Source: JBEDUK01 sp963781595 (GTDB taxonomy: Bacteria; Actinomycetota; UBA4738). Taken from it: a stretch of DNA of 64,000 bases. The stretch's first letter is position 1; each line of letters opens with the position of its first letter. Below the pieces are notes generated by a model, which did not search any database, had not been told where the DNA came from, and was given only the letters and a program-made list of their open reading frames with translations. Of the stretch, positions 53,473 through 62,189 are shown piece after piece. The stretch is from positions 1,860,001-1,924,000 of the forward strand of contig CAWAGG010000006.1 of the NCBI GenBank assembly GCA_963781595.1, read 5' to 3'. A program made the position numbers and the translations under genes.

Positions 53473-54648
53473 ATGAAGGTACTTCTCGTACGGGCGCTCG
53501 GCCTCGTCGCTGCACTGGCACTCGTGGTTCCTGCAGGCGCCGCGTTCGCGCATCCGGCTGCCAAGGGAGCCGCGAAACCTGGCAAGGTCCTCGCGGCGGT
53601 GAAGTGGAAGACCGGCGCCGACAGCACGTTCGCCGGGACCCGGTTCGACGGCGAATACGACCCGGACACCAACCGGATCTACTTCCTCGGTTTCCGTACG
53701 ACCGGCGACGCCACCGACGGGTCGGTCTGGTATTACGACGTCAAGGCCAAGACGTACACGGATACTGGCGTGGACATGCCGGTGCCGGTGTCCAATTACC
53801 AGATAGCAGCCCTCACGGACAAGAAGGGCCTCGGGTTCTACATCTTCGGAGGCCGTGACGCGAACGCTCAGATCGTCACCACGACCCAGGTCTACTACCC
53901 GGCGACGGATACCGCGTCGATCGTCAAGACGGACCCGTGGCCGGGCACGACCCCGTCGGGATGCCCGAGCCTGCCGGCGATGGGCGTGGCGACGCTCGGC
54001 AACAAGGCCTACGTGCTGGGCGGCCTCGCCTTCTCGGCGAACGGCTGCGTCGGGGACGAGAACTCGGCCCAGACGTGGGTGTTCGACCCCGGGGCGAAGA
54101 AGAAGAAGCGCTGGAGCCAGGGTCCAGACCTCACCCTCGCACGTGGGTACATCACCCCCGCGGTGCTGGACGGGAAGATCTACGCGATCGGCGGAGACAT
54201 CAATGACGCCGCGAACCTGGTTCCAGTGTCCGTCGTCGAGGTCTGGGCGCCCCCGAAGGGCAAGTGGAGCGACAAGAAGGTCGCCGACCTGCCCGAGGCG
54301 TGCGATGAGTCCCAGGCGTTCGGCTTCACCAGCGGCGTGCTGGCCAGCTCGCTCGTCCTCGCGGGGTGCGGCCAGTGGCCGAACGCGCTCCCCGACGCGC
54401 TGCAGTACGACGTGGCCGGCGACAGCTGGTCCATCGTCGGGGCGCTGAACCAGATCCGCCGGAACCAGGCGGGTGCGCTGGTGGGCTCCGGCAAGAAGGC
54501 CAAGATGTACATCCTTGGTGGGTACGACGACCTTTCGGGGTTCCAGGACCCGACCGTTATCCTCGAGCTGGGGAGCGGCAGCAAGAAGATCGATGCGTCA
54601 CCGCGCCGCGCGCCGAGTCGCGCGAGCCGTGGAGTCGCGACCAGCTGA
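53473..54648 (+). CDS. secreted Kelch-repeat protein
   Basis: 391 aa. A signal peptide (MKVLLVRALGLVAALALVVP, cleavage near AFA|HP) is followed by five or six Kelch-type blades with GG doublets (FYIFGGRDANAQ, AYVLGGLAFSANG, IYAIGGDINDAA, MYILGGYDD) and YDV-type strands. Several Cys in the central blades (GCPSLPA, NGCVGDE, EACDES, AGCGQW) may form disulfides. No catalytic motif is seen. GGGGGAGGTG lies about 5 nt before ATG 53473. It is similar in kind to the Kelch protein at 25882, but in an unrelated neighbourhood. Confidence 0.83.
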   Translation: MKVLLVRALGLVAALALVVPAGAAFAHPAAKGAAKPGKVLAAVKWKTGADSTFAGTRFDGEYDPDTNRIYFLGFRTTGDATDGSVWYYDVKAKTYTDTGVDMPVPVSNYQIAALTDKKGLGFYIFGGRDANAQIVTTTQVYYPATDTASIVKTDPWPGTTPSGCPSLPAMGVATLGNKAYVLGGLAFSANGCVGDENSAQTWVFDPGAKKKKRWSQGPDLTLARGYITPAVLDGKIYAIGGDINDAANLVPVSVVEVWAPPKGKWSDKKVADLPEACDESQAFGFTSGVLASSLVLAGCGQWPNALPDALQYDVAGDSWSIVGALNQIRRNQAGALVGSGKKAKMYILGGYDDLSGFQDPTVILELGSGSKKIDASPRRAPSRASRGVATS

Positions 54649-54721
54649 TCCGAACGGCAGGACCGGACGGTCCGGTGCGGCGCGCGCGGGAACGCGTGCG
54701 CCCCACCGGTTCCCGTCGGTG

Positions 54722-54766
54722 TATCGTGCGCCGATGACCGGCTCCGATCGCGGCGAGCACGCGTGA
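54722..54766 (+). promoter_or_regulatory. leaderless -10 box and 10-codon mini-ORF before the HDAC-type gene
   Basis: TATCGT (54722-54727) is followed after 6 nt by ATG 54734 and the frame MTGSDRGEHA-stop. Its TGA shares one base with ATG 54766 of the next gene (TGATG). This arrangement would let ribosomes from a leaderless start re-initiate on the enzyme gene. Confidence 0.45.
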
Positions 54767-55809
54767 TGCGCGTCGTCTACTCTCCGGCACACTCGCTCCA
54801 CGATCCCGAGCACGAGGTGCAGTTCGGCATCCAGATGCCCATCGCCGAGGTCCCCGCGCGCGCCGAGGCGATCCGCGAGGCGCTGGAGAGAGACGGTGGC
54901 TTCACGATCGAGGGTCCGACGGACCACGGCACCGAGCCGATCGAGGCCGTGCATGATCCCGGCCTGGTGCGCTTCCTGTCCGAGGCATGGAGCCTCTGGC
55001 GATCGGACTGGCACGCGCCCGAGATGATCCCCGACAGCTTCCCGCATCCATCGCTCCGGGAAGGGATGGAGCCGATCGCCGAGCCGAAGAGCCCGCTCGC
55101 GCGGCTCGGCTACTGGTGCTTCGAGACCATGACCCCGATCGTCCCCGGCACGTACGAGGCCGCCCGGTCGGCGGTTGATGTCGCCCTCACGGCGGCGGAC
55201 CTGGTCCTCGGGGGCGAACGGATCGCCTACGGCATCTGCCGACCGCCCGGGCATCACGCGCCACGTGCGGCGTTCGGCGGGTACTGCTTCTTCAACAACG
55301 CGGCGATCGTCGCGCACCACGTGACCGAGGCGACCGGCGAGCCCGTCGCCATCCTCGACGTGGATTACCACCACGGGAACGGCACGCAGCAGATCTTCTA
55401 CGGGCGCGGCGACGTCCTCTACGCCTCGCTGCACGGCGATCCGGAACGCGCGTACCCGTACTTCGTCGGCTACGCCGACGAGCGCGGGGCGGGGCCGGGG
55501 GAGGGCGCGAACCTGAACGTCCCGCTGCGGGCCGGCTGCACCGACGAGGAGTACCTGACCGCGATCGACCGAGCGCTGGAGGCGATCGGGGCGTTCGGGG
55601 GGAGCGTACTGGTCGTCTCGCTGGGACTGGACACCTACGGCCAGGATCCGATCTGCGACTTCGCGCTGACCACGCCGGTGTACGCCGAGGTCGGACGCCG
55701 CGTCGCCGCCCTGGGTCGCGACACGATCGTCCTGCAGGAGGGCGGCTACTACTTGCCGAAGCTCGGTGGGAACGTCGTCGCTTGGCTCCGCGGCGCGCAA
55801 GGCCGCTGA
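54766..55809 (+). CDS. histone deacetylase-like amidohydrolase (acetylpolyamine type)
   Basis: 347 aa. The arginase/deacetylase fold is clear: RPPGHHA (His pair), DVDYHHGNGTQ (zinc Asp and His), the second zinc Asp in SLGLDTYGQDPICDF, and EGGYY near the end. The N-terminal HDPEHEVQFG and the length match bacterial acetylpolyamine amidohydrolases, which remove acetyl groups from polyamines or related small molecules. No Shine-Dalgarno sequence precedes ATG 54766; coupling to the 10-codon frame upstream is likely. It converges on the cupredoxin gene with only 33 nt between. Confidence 0.9.
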   Translation: MRVVYSPAHSLHDPEHEVQFGIQMPIAEVPARAEAIREALERDGGFTIEGPTDHGTEPIEAVHDPGLVRFLSEAWSLWRSDWHAPEMIPDSFPHPSLREGMEPIAEPKSPLARLGYWCFETMTPIVPGTYEAARSAVDVALTAADLVLGGERIAYGICRPPGHHAPRAAFGGYCFFNNAAIVAHHVTEATGEPVAILDVDYHHGNGTQQIFYGRGDVLYASLHGDPERAYPYFVGYADERGAGPGEGANLNVPLRAGCTDEEYLTAIDRALEAIGAFGGSVLVVSLGLDTYGQDPICDFALTTPVYAEVGRRVAALGRDTIVLQEGGYYLPKLGGNVVAWLRGAQGR

Positions 55810-55842
55810 GCGGGTCCGAACGCGATCGGAGGCGCCCTTGGG

Positions 55843-57915
55843 CTACGCCGCCCAGAAGTCGACGTGCATGCCGGCCGCGTAGTGCCCGGGCAGGTTGCAC
55901 AGCAGCGCGTAGTGGCCCGCGGACAGATCGATCGTGAGCAGCTTCGACGTCCCGGCCTCCATGTCCCCGGTCTCGCCCACGTTCGTCCCGGCCGCGTCCT
56001 CGTCGATCCGGTTGGACTCGCCCTCGAACGACGTCACCGGGAACGCACCCGCCGGGGTGTCGGTCTGCAGGACCACGAACTCGTGGGTCATGGTGTCGGA
56101 GTTCGTGACCACGAACGTCACCTTCCCGGCCGGAGCCGTCGTCGCAGACATGTGGATGAACATCGCCGACGCGCTCGTCTCGCCGAGGTCGGCGGTCACG
56201 ACTGCGCCCTTGGGCGTGGCCCAGAAGTCGACGTGCATGCCGGCCGCGTAGTGCCCGGGCAGGTTGCACAGCAGCGCGTAGTGGCCGGGCTTGAGGTCCG
56301 TGGTGATCATCGTCGAGGCACCGGGGTCGAGCGCGTCGCCGGTGTCGACGACGACCGGCCCCGCGGTGTCCTCGTCGATCCGGTTCGGATCGCCCTCGAA
56401 CCCGGTGATCGGGTAGGCACCGGCCGGTGTCTTCGTGGAGAACCCGACCAGCTCGTGCTTCATCGTCGTGGACTCGTTGGTGACCACGAACGCGACCGGA
56501 CCGGCGGGCGCGTAGGGCTGCGAGAGGTGGACGTACATCTGGGTCGCCGAGGTGTCACCGAGCGCCACGAGCACCGGGGTCGCGCCCTTGGGCGTGGCCC
56601 AGAAGTCGACGTGCATGCCGGCCGCGTAGTGCCCGGGCAGGTTGCACAGCAGCGCGTAGTGGCCGGGCTTGAGGTCCGTGGTGATCATCGTCGAGGCACC
56701 GGGGTCGAGCGCGTCGCCGGTGTCGACGACGACCGGCCCCGCGGTGTCCTCGTCGATCCGGTTCGGATCGCCCTCGAACCCGGTGATCGGGTAGGCACCG
56801 GCCGGTGTCTTCGTGGAGAACCCGACCAGCTCGTGCTTCATCGTCGTGGACTCGTTGGTGACCACGAACGCGACCGGACCGGCGGGCGCGTAGGGCTGCG
56901 AGAGGTGGACGTACATCTGGGTCGCCGAGGTGTCACCGAGCGCCACGAGCACCGGGGTCGCGCCCTTGGGCGTGGCCCAGAAGTCGACGTGCATGCCGGC
57001 CGCGTAGTGCCCGGGCAGGTTGCACAGCAGCGCGTAGTGGCCGGGCTTGAGGTCCGTGGTGATCATCGTCGAGGCACCGGGGTCGAGCGCGTCGCCGGTG
57101 TCGACGACGACCGGCCCCGCGGTGTCCTCGTCGATCCGGTTCGGATCGCCCTCGAACCCGGTGATCGGGTAGGCACCGGCCGGTGTCTTCGTGGAGAACC
57201 CGACCAGCTCGTGCTTCATCGTCGTGGACTCGTTGGTGACCACGAACGCGACCGGACCGGCGGGCGCGTAGGGCTGCGAGAGGTGGACGTACATCTGGGT
57301 CGCCGAGGTGTCACCGAGCGCCACGAGCACCGGGGTCGCGCCCTTGGGCGTGGCCCAGAAGTCGACGTGCATGCCGGCCGCGTAGTGCCCGGGCAGGTTG
57401 CACAGCAGCGCGTAGTGGCCCGCGGACAGATCGATCGTGAGCAGCTTCGACGTCCCGGCCTCCATGTCCCCGGTCTCGCCCACGTTCGTCCCGGCCGCGT
57501 CCTCGTCGATCCGGTTGGACTCGCCCTCGAACGACGTCACCGGGAACGCACCCGCCGGGGTGTCGGTCTGCAGGACCACGAACTCGTGGGTCATGGTGTC
57601 GGAGTTCGTGACCACGAACGTCACCTTCCCGGCCGGAGCCGTCGTCGCAGACATGTGGATGAACATCGCCGACGCGCTCGTCTCGCCGAGGTCGGCGGTC
57701 ACGATCCGCGGGTTCGCCGGCGCGGTCGGCCCGGAGGGGGTCGGCGATCCGGTCAGTCCCGCGGGGAGCGCGGCTATCGTGCTCCAGCCACCGCCGGAGA
57801 CACCCGAGGTTGTGCCGCTGCACGCGGCGAGGAGCATCGCCGCGGCTGCACAGGCGAGGACGGATCCGAAGCGAGCCACTCGACCGCGGATGTTCGGGGC
57901 TTCGCGCATGATCAT
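55843..57915 (-). CDS. lipoprotein with five tandem cupredoxin domains (A-B-B-B-A)
   Basis: 690 aa. A lipobox (LLAACSGT) and a Ser/Pro/Gly linker precede five ~120-126-residue cupredoxin units. Each carries a full set of type-1 copper ligands: His in TMTHEFV (A) or TMKHELV (B), then Cys, His and Met in CNLPGHYAAGM. The first and last units are nearly identical (A) and the three middle ones are nearly identical to each other (B). The protein is probably a membrane-anchored five-copper electron carrier on the outer face. It is the last gene of the b6-type operon, 7 nt after the cytochrome c gene. An AGGTGGG-type RBS precedes ATG 57915. Confidence 0.88.
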   Translation of the reverse strand: MIMREAPNIRGRVARFGSVLACAAAAMLLAACSGTTSGVSGGGWSTIAALPAGLTGSPTPSGPTAPANPRIVTADLGETSASAMFIHMSATTAPAGKVTFVVTNSDTMTHEFVVLQTDTPAGAFPVTSFEGESNRIDEDAAGTNVGETGDMEAGTSKLLTIDLSAGHYALLCNLPGHYAAGMHVDFWATPKGATPVLVALGDTSATQMYVHLSQPYAPAGPVAFVVTNESTTMKHELVGFSTKTPAGAYPITGFEGDPNRIDEDTAGPVVVDTGDALDPGASTMITTDLKPGHYALLCNLPGHYAAGMHVDFWATPKGATPVLVALGDTSATQMYVHLSQPYAPAGPVAFVVTNESTTMKHELVGFSTKTPAGAYPITGFEGDPNRIDEDTAGPVVVDTGDALDPGASTMITTDLKPGHYALLCNLPGHYAAGMHVDFWATPKGATPVLVALGDTSATQMYVHLSQPYAPAGPVAFVVTNESTTMKHELVGFSTKTPAGAYPITGFEGDPNRIDEDTAGPVVVDTGDALDPGASTMITTDLKPGHYALLCNLPGHYAAGMHVDFWATPKGAVVTADLGETSASAMFIHMSATTAPAGKVTFVVTNSDTMTHEFVVLQTDTPAGAFPVTSFEGESNRIDEDAAGTNVGETGDMEAGTSKLLTIDLSAGHYALLCNLPGHYAAGMHVDFWAA
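56205..57338 (-). repeat. three tandem 378-bp units (B cupredoxin domains)
   Basis: Units 56205-56582, 56583-56960 and 56961-57338 are identical or nearly so at nucleotide level. The flanking A units, 55851-56202 and 57354-57705, are nearly identical to each other (offset 1503 bp). Such identity indicates very recent amplification or ongoing gene conversion, and copy number may vary. Confidence 0.85.
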
Positions 57916-57922
57916 GGCCCAC

Positions 57923-58393
57923 CTACCCGACGAATCTCGAGCGCCAGTCCGGGACACTGGGCGCGTGCTTCTCGAGCGACCGCAGGTACGCCACGATGGA
58001 GGCGAGTTCCTGGTCGGTGAGCGGGCCGCCGAACTCGTTCGACCACGCAGGCATCGCGGTCCCGGATATGCCTACAGACATGATCCGCGTGATCTGCTCG
58101 TCGGTGACGGACCCGAGGAACTGCTGCGAGTTCAGCGCCGGCGCGGTCACGCCCTGGCCGTGATCGCCGTGGCAGGAGGCGCAGTTGAGGGCCCATAGGT
58201 GCGCTCCTGATGCGACGAGCGCCGCCTGCTGCGAGGAGAGCGCGTCGCTGCGCCGCTGCGCGTCGACGGTGCGGTACAGAGGGAAGGCCGCCACCATGAT
58301 GATCAGGACCACCACGCCGAACCACATCCACCACCGGAGGCTCCGGCGGAGGCTCTCGTCGTCGCCGGCAGGCGTCAGTTCCGTGCTGCTCAT
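57923..58393 (-). CDS. membrane-anchored monohaem cytochrome c
   Basis: 156 aa. An N-terminal membrane helix (WWMWFGVVVLIIMVAAFPLY) is followed by one class I cytochrome c domain with the haem motif CASCH (NCASCHGDHGQG) and the distal Met in ISGTAMPAW. It sits in the operon after the Rieske gene (ATGA overlap) and before the cupredoxin lipoprotein. It probably receives electrons from the Rieske centre, as cytochrome f or c1 does, and passes them to copper carriers. It is a small single-haem domain, unlike cytochrome f. Confidence 0.9.
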   Translation of the reverse strand: MSSTELTPAGDDESLRRSLRWWMWFGVVVLIIMVAAFPLYRTVDAQRRSDALSSQQAALVASGAHLWALNCASCHGDHGQGVTAPALNSQQFLGSVTDEQITRIMSVGISGTAMPAWSNEFGGPLTDQELASIVAYLRSLEKHAPSVPDWRSRFVG

Positions 58394-59025
58394 GGCGTCG
58401 CCCCCGTCCCCGTCGTCCCGCCGGTTCCCCCTCCGGTCGCTCCCGGGCTCTCCCCGAGGCACGACGGCCCTTGGGCCGCGTCGGAGACCGTATGGACACC
58501 TCGGGCCGGGCCCTCCTTGACCTCGGCCGTATCCACCAGGACCTGATCCCCATCGATCCTGATCGGGAACCGATCCATCCCTCGCGGCGCCGGTCCTTCG
58601 ATGTACTCGCCGCGGAGGTTGTACTTGCTGCCGTGGCAAGGGCATTCGAACCGGCCGGAGCTGTCGCAGAACGGCACCCGGCACCCGAGGTGGGGACACT
58701 TCTGGTACAGCGCGACCACCTCGCCGTCGGACGATGTCACGTAGAACCGCCCGTCGAGGAAGTACTTGACGATCCCTTCCGGGTAGTCCGTCACGCTCCC
58801 GGCGTCGATCACGCCGCCGAACGCCCCGGACGACGTCGGGTTCAGGATGTCGTAGCTCGTCCACGCCGCCTCGACGACGAGGCCGACCCCGAGGACCTTC
58901 CATGCGGTGGTCAGGAACTTCCGACGCTCGATGGTTCCGGGTTGCGTACTCCCGGAGCCCTGCTCCGCCGCGGGCGTCGGGGGGTCCGGCGGACCGGTCG
59001 GAGATCGCGGTTCGTCCATGGTCAT
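58390..59025 (-). CDS. Rieske iron-sulfur protein of a b6/bc-type complex
   Basis: 211 aa. A Tat-type N-terminus (ERRKFLTTAWKVLGVGL) supplies export and membrane anchor. The [2Fe-2S] ligands are in CPHLGC and CPCHGS, with an additional Cys (PFCDSSGRFEC) between. A Gly/Thr-rich C-terminal tail of ~40 residues is unusual. ATG 59025 shares one base with the stop of subunit IV (TGATG), and the end overlaps the cytochrome c start by 4 nt. Confidence 0.92.
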   Translation of the reverse strand: MTMDEPRSPTGPPDPPTPAAEQGSGSTQPGTIERRKFLTTAWKVLGVGLVVEAAWTSYDILNPTSSGAFGGVIDAGSVTDYPEGIVKYFLDGRFYVTSSDGEVVALYQKCPHLGCRVPFCDSSGRFECPCHGSKYNLRGEYIEGPAPRGMDRFPIRIDGDQVLVDTAEVKEGPARGVHTVSDAAQGPSCLGESPGATGGGTGGTTGTGATP

Positions 59026-59540
59026 CAGAGCTCCACGTAGAGGTGGCTCCAGGGCCACACCCAGGACCACTCCGGGCCCCGGAAGAGGGTCCCGACGAGC
59101 GTCAGCACGAGCGCCGCGACCGCCAGCACGGTGAACGTGATGACGACCAGCTTGCGGTCCCTGATCCGCCATCCCGCGCTGCGATCGATGTACGGGATGA
59201 TCGCGACGAACAGGACCGCTGCCGCCGGGGCGAGCACGCCTGCGACCGTGGGTTGGAAGTGCGCGAGCAGTTCCTGCAGCCCGGCGAAGTACCAGGGAGC
59301 CTTCGCCACCGGCGGGGTCAGGTTGGGGTTCGCGATGTCCTTCAGCGGAGCGTCGAACAGGATCGCGAGCGCGAATACGACCGCGATCGTGGCCGCGCCG
59401 ATGACGACGTGCCGGACCAGCATGTGAGGCCACGTGAACACCGCGTCGTCCGGCGCCTGCTTCCGTCGGACCTCCGCCTCTCGCGGGACGACCCCGAGGA
59501 GGCGGTACCTCGGTTCCTTCCCGTCGCCCTCGTCAGACAT
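59025..59540 (-). CDS. cytochrome b6/bc complex subunit IV
   Basis: 171 aa with three membrane helices, corresponding to the C-terminal part of cytochrome b. The Qo-site motif appears as KAPWYFAGLQELL in place of PEWY, a variant known in menaquinol-oxidising complexes. PAAAVLFVAIIPYIDRS matches helix F. ATG 59540 overlaps the cytochrome b6 stop by 8 nt, so the two are translated together. Confidence 0.88.
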   Translation of the reverse strand: MSDEGDGKEPRYRLLGVVPREAEVRRKQAPDDAVFTWPHMLVRHVVIGAATIAVVFALAILFDAPLKDIANPNLTPPVAKAPWYFAGLQELLAHFQPTVAGVLAPAAAVLFVAIIPYIDRSAGWRIRDRKLVVITFTVLAVAALVLTLVGTLFRGPEWSWVWPWSHLYVEL

Positions 59541-60372
59541 CCGCCGTCTCCTCCGTTCCCTCGACCTCGTGAGCCTGCGTCCGGTCCTCCAGGACGGGAT
59601 CCTCGCGGTCCATGACGGCGAACCCATCCTTGCGGACGCGCCAGATATGCACGCCCAGCCCGATCGTCAGCAGCGCCGGCAGGACGTAGATGTGGAGCAC
59701 GTAGAAGCGGAGCAGCGCGGCGGCGCTCACCTCGGTGGAGCCCAGCAGGATATGCCGGGCGGAGTCACCCAGGATGGGCACGTACCCGGCGATGTTCGTC
59801 CCGACCGTGATCGCCCAGAACGCGAGCTGGTCCCAGGGCAGGAGGTACCCGGTGAACGACAGCCCCAGCGTCATCAGCAGCAGGAACACGCCGATCACCC
59901 AGTTGAACTGCCGTGGGCGTTTGTACGCCCCGGAGTAGAAGACCCGCAGCAGGTGCACCAGTACGACGATGACCATGAGGTGCGCCGACCACCGGTGGAT
60001 GTTCCGGACGAACTGGCCGAACGCGACCGACGTCGCCAGGTTGTGCATGTCGAAATACGCGTCGGGGACGGCGGGCGTGTAGAAGAACATGAGGTACGTG
60101 CCCGAGATGAACAGGATCACGTACAGCACCGCTGCGATGAAGCCGAGCCTGAACGTCGACCGGAAGGCGAGCACCTTGCGAGGTGTCTTGACCGGGTATA
60201 CGTGGAGGAAGAAGTTGTTGAAGGAGATCATCGCTCGTCCGCGAGGCGTATCGGCCTTGGGGTGCCGCACGATCGATCGGTAGATCTCCGACCGGCGGTA
60301 CACGGATCCCGGGTTCAGCACGCTCTTGACGAGCTGATTGTTCCGGATCGGTCGATCGTTCCTGCCGGCCAT
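59533..60372 (-). CDS. cytochrome b6-type subunit
   Basis: 279 aa with four membrane helices. Helix B has His pairs in IHRWSAHLMVIVVLVH (13 residues between the ligands). Helix D has LHIYVLPALLTIGLGVH (14 between), the spacing of b6 rather than of mitochondrial cytochrome b. No Cys occurs anywhere, so the covalent extra haem of b6f and Bacillus b6 is absent. It oxidises menaquinol together with subunit IV and the Rieske protein. The start is ATG 60372, 2 nt after the flavoprotein stop. Confidence 0.92.
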   Translation of the reverse strand: MAGRNDRPIRNNQLVKSVLNPGSVYRRSEIYRSIVRHPKADTPRGRAMISFNNFFLHVYPVKTPRKVLAFRSTFRLGFIAAVLYVILFISGTYLMFFYTPAVPDAYFDMHNLATSVAFGQFVRNIHRWSAHLMVIVVLVHLLRVFYSGAYKRPRQFNWVIGVFLLLMTLGLSFTGYLLPWDQLAFWAITVGTNIAGYVPILGDSARHILLGSTEVSAAALLRFYVLHIYVLPALLTIGLGVHIWRVRKDGFAVMDREDPVLEDRTQAHEVEGTEETADV

Positions 60373-60374
60373 CC

Positions 60375-62189
60375 TCAGCCTCCCCGGATCGCCTCGAGCT
60401 GTCGTGCCCCCGTCGATGCCTCTGCCCAGCCGCCGAGCGAGAGCGCGCGCGTCGGGCACCGGTCGACGCACAACGCGCACCGGATGCAGAAGTCCTCCTG
60501 TATCACGAGGGCGCTCGCGGCGCGGGAGCCCTGGCTCGCGAGCCCGTCGATCTCCTCGAGCGGCACGATTCGGATGCAGTTCTCGGGGCAGACGTCCACG
60601 CAGCCGCCGCACAGGATGCACAGGTCGGTCTCCAGCTCGATGTTCAGGAAGCATTGGAGGCATCGAGCGGCCTCCGTCCGCGCCTGCGCTTCGGTGAAGC
60701 CGAGTTCGACCTCAGGAACCCCGACGCGGCGGTTCGATGGCTCGGCCGGGATCGGCACGCGGGGGACCGCGTCGTAGTCCTCGAGGGGCCGGTACGCGAC
60801 CGTAACCGGCAGGAGGCGGCGGATCATCGACGGCGCCGAACCAGGGGCCGCCTCGGCCCCGTCGGCCAGCAGCGCATGGATCGATGCCGCTGCGCGGCGC
60901 CCGTCCGCGATCGCGTCGATGAGGTTCCTCGGTCCGAACGCCGCGTCGCCGCCCGCGTACACGCCCGGAGCGGACGTGGCCAGCGTCGCGGCATCCACCG
61001 CGATCGTGCCTCGCGCGGAGACCTCGATCCCGTCGTCGGGATCGATCCAGGTGAGGTCGGGCGCCTGTCCGATCGCCAGGATCACGGAATCGCAGGCCAT
61101 CGACGACTCCGTTCCCTCGACGAACGTCGGCGCGAACCGTCCGTTCGCGTCGAAGACCGATGCGACCTGGATGGTCTCGAGGCCCTCGACGTGGGCGTCA
61201 CCGAGGATCCGGCTGGGGCCGCGGCGATGGAACAGCCGGATGCCCTCGGCCTCCGCCTCCTCGATCTCGTACTCATGAGCGGGCATCTCCTCGCGCGCCT
61301 CGAGCGCGACGACGCTGACGTCGCGTGCGCCCATGCGGACGGCCATCCGGGCGACGTCGAACGCGGCGGTCTCAGCCCCGACGGGTTCACGCAGCGCCGT
61401 CCGAGCGACGTCGAGCGCGACGTTGCCGCCGCCGACGACCACCACCCGGTCGCCGAGGTCGACGCGGTACCCCCCGTTCGCGTTGATCAGGAAGTCCACG
61501 GCCTTGAGGACCCCGTCCAGTTCGACGCCCGGAACCTGGAGGTCGCGGCTCCGCATCGCGCCGGTGGCCACGAACGTCGCCTCGAACCCCTGGGCGCGGA
61601 GTGAGCGCAGATCGAAGTCCTGGCCGAGTCGGGTCTCGAGGCGGATCTCGACGCCGAGGCCGAGGATCCCACGGATCTCCGCCTGCAGGATCTCGCGGCG
61701 GAGGCGATAGGTCGGGATGCCGAGCACCATCATCCCGCCTGGCCGATCAGCGGCGTCGAACACGACGGGGTCGTAGCCGTACGCGGCGAGATCGTGCGCG
61801 CACGCCAGCCCGGCGGGGCCCGCTCCGACGACCGCCACACGCCGATCCCGTCGCGGCATCATGTCAACGGCGGAGCGCCACACCCGCTCCGCCTCGGGGC
61901 TCTCGACCCCGGCCCGCTCGCAGGCGAACCGCTTCAGCGCCCGGATCGCGATCGGTTGGTCGAGGTCGCCCCTCCGGCACGCGTCCTCACACGGGGCGGC
62001 GCAGACGCGACCGCAGATCGAGGGGAACGGATTCGGCATCCGAGCGATCCGGTAGCTCAGGTCATCCAGCCCCTCAGCGATCGCGGTGACGTACCGGCCG
62101 GCGTTGGTCAGGACTGGACAGGCGCGCGTGCACGGCACGTTCTCGTCGAACCACTCTGGCCCGACGGCGTGCGCCTCGAACCGGATCAC
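60375..62189 (-). CDS. GltD-like FAD/NAD(P) oxidoreductase with N- and C-terminal Fe-S domains
   Basis: 604 aa. The N-terminal Fe-S domain resembles that of the glutamate synthase small subunit (CTRACPVLTNAGRY, then CGRVCAAPCEDACRRG). An FAD site VVGAGPAGLACAHDL and an NAD(P) site VVVGGGNVALDVA follow, then GVYAGGDAAFGPR. The C-terminus adds a ferredoxin with two cluster motifs, CILCGGCVDVCPENC and CIRCALCVDRCP. AGGAGGA lies 5 nt before GTG 62189, which overlaps the upstream stop by 4 nt. Placed inside the cytochrome operon, it probably links NAD(P)H or ferredoxin to the quinone pool or to the b subunit's inner face. Confidence 0.9.
   Translation of the reverse strand: MIRFEAHAVGPEWFDENVPCTRACPVLTNAGRYVTAIAEGLDDLSYRIARMPNPFPSICGRVCAAPCEDACRRGDLDQPIAIRALKRFACERAGVESPEAERVWRSAVDMMPRRDRRVAVVGAGPAGLACAHDLAAYGYDPVVFDAADRPGGMMVLGIPTYRLRREILQAEIRGILGLGVEIRLETRLGQDFDLRSLRAQGFEATFVATGAMRSRDLQVPGVELDGVLKAVDFLINANGGYRVDLGDRVVVVGGGNVALDVARTALREPVGAETAAFDVARMAVRMGARDVSVVALEAREEMPAHEYEIEEAEAEGIRLFHRRGPSRILGDAHVEGLETIQVASVFDANGRFAPTFVEGTESSMACDSVILAIGQAPDLTWIDPDDGIEVSARGTIAVDAATLATSAPGVYAGGDAAFGPRNLIDAIADGRRAAASIHALLADGAEAAPGSAPSMIRRLLPVTVAYRPLEDYDAVPRVPIPAEPSNRRVGVPEVELGFTEAQARTEAARCLQCFLNIELETDLCILCGGCVDVCPENCIRIVPLEEIDGLASQGSRAASALVIQEDFCIRCALCVDRCPTRALSLGGWAEASTGARQLEAIRGG

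Noticed and set aside
56205..57338. Tandem repeats considered as a CRISPR or minisatellite
   Set aside because: The units are 378 bp, contiguous and in frame, and encode cupredoxin domains; there are no spacers.
55864..58020. 718-codon plus-strand frame opposite the cupredoxin gene
   Set aside because: Its repeats simply mirror the DNA repeats of the real minus-strand gene, and its composition is not protein-like.
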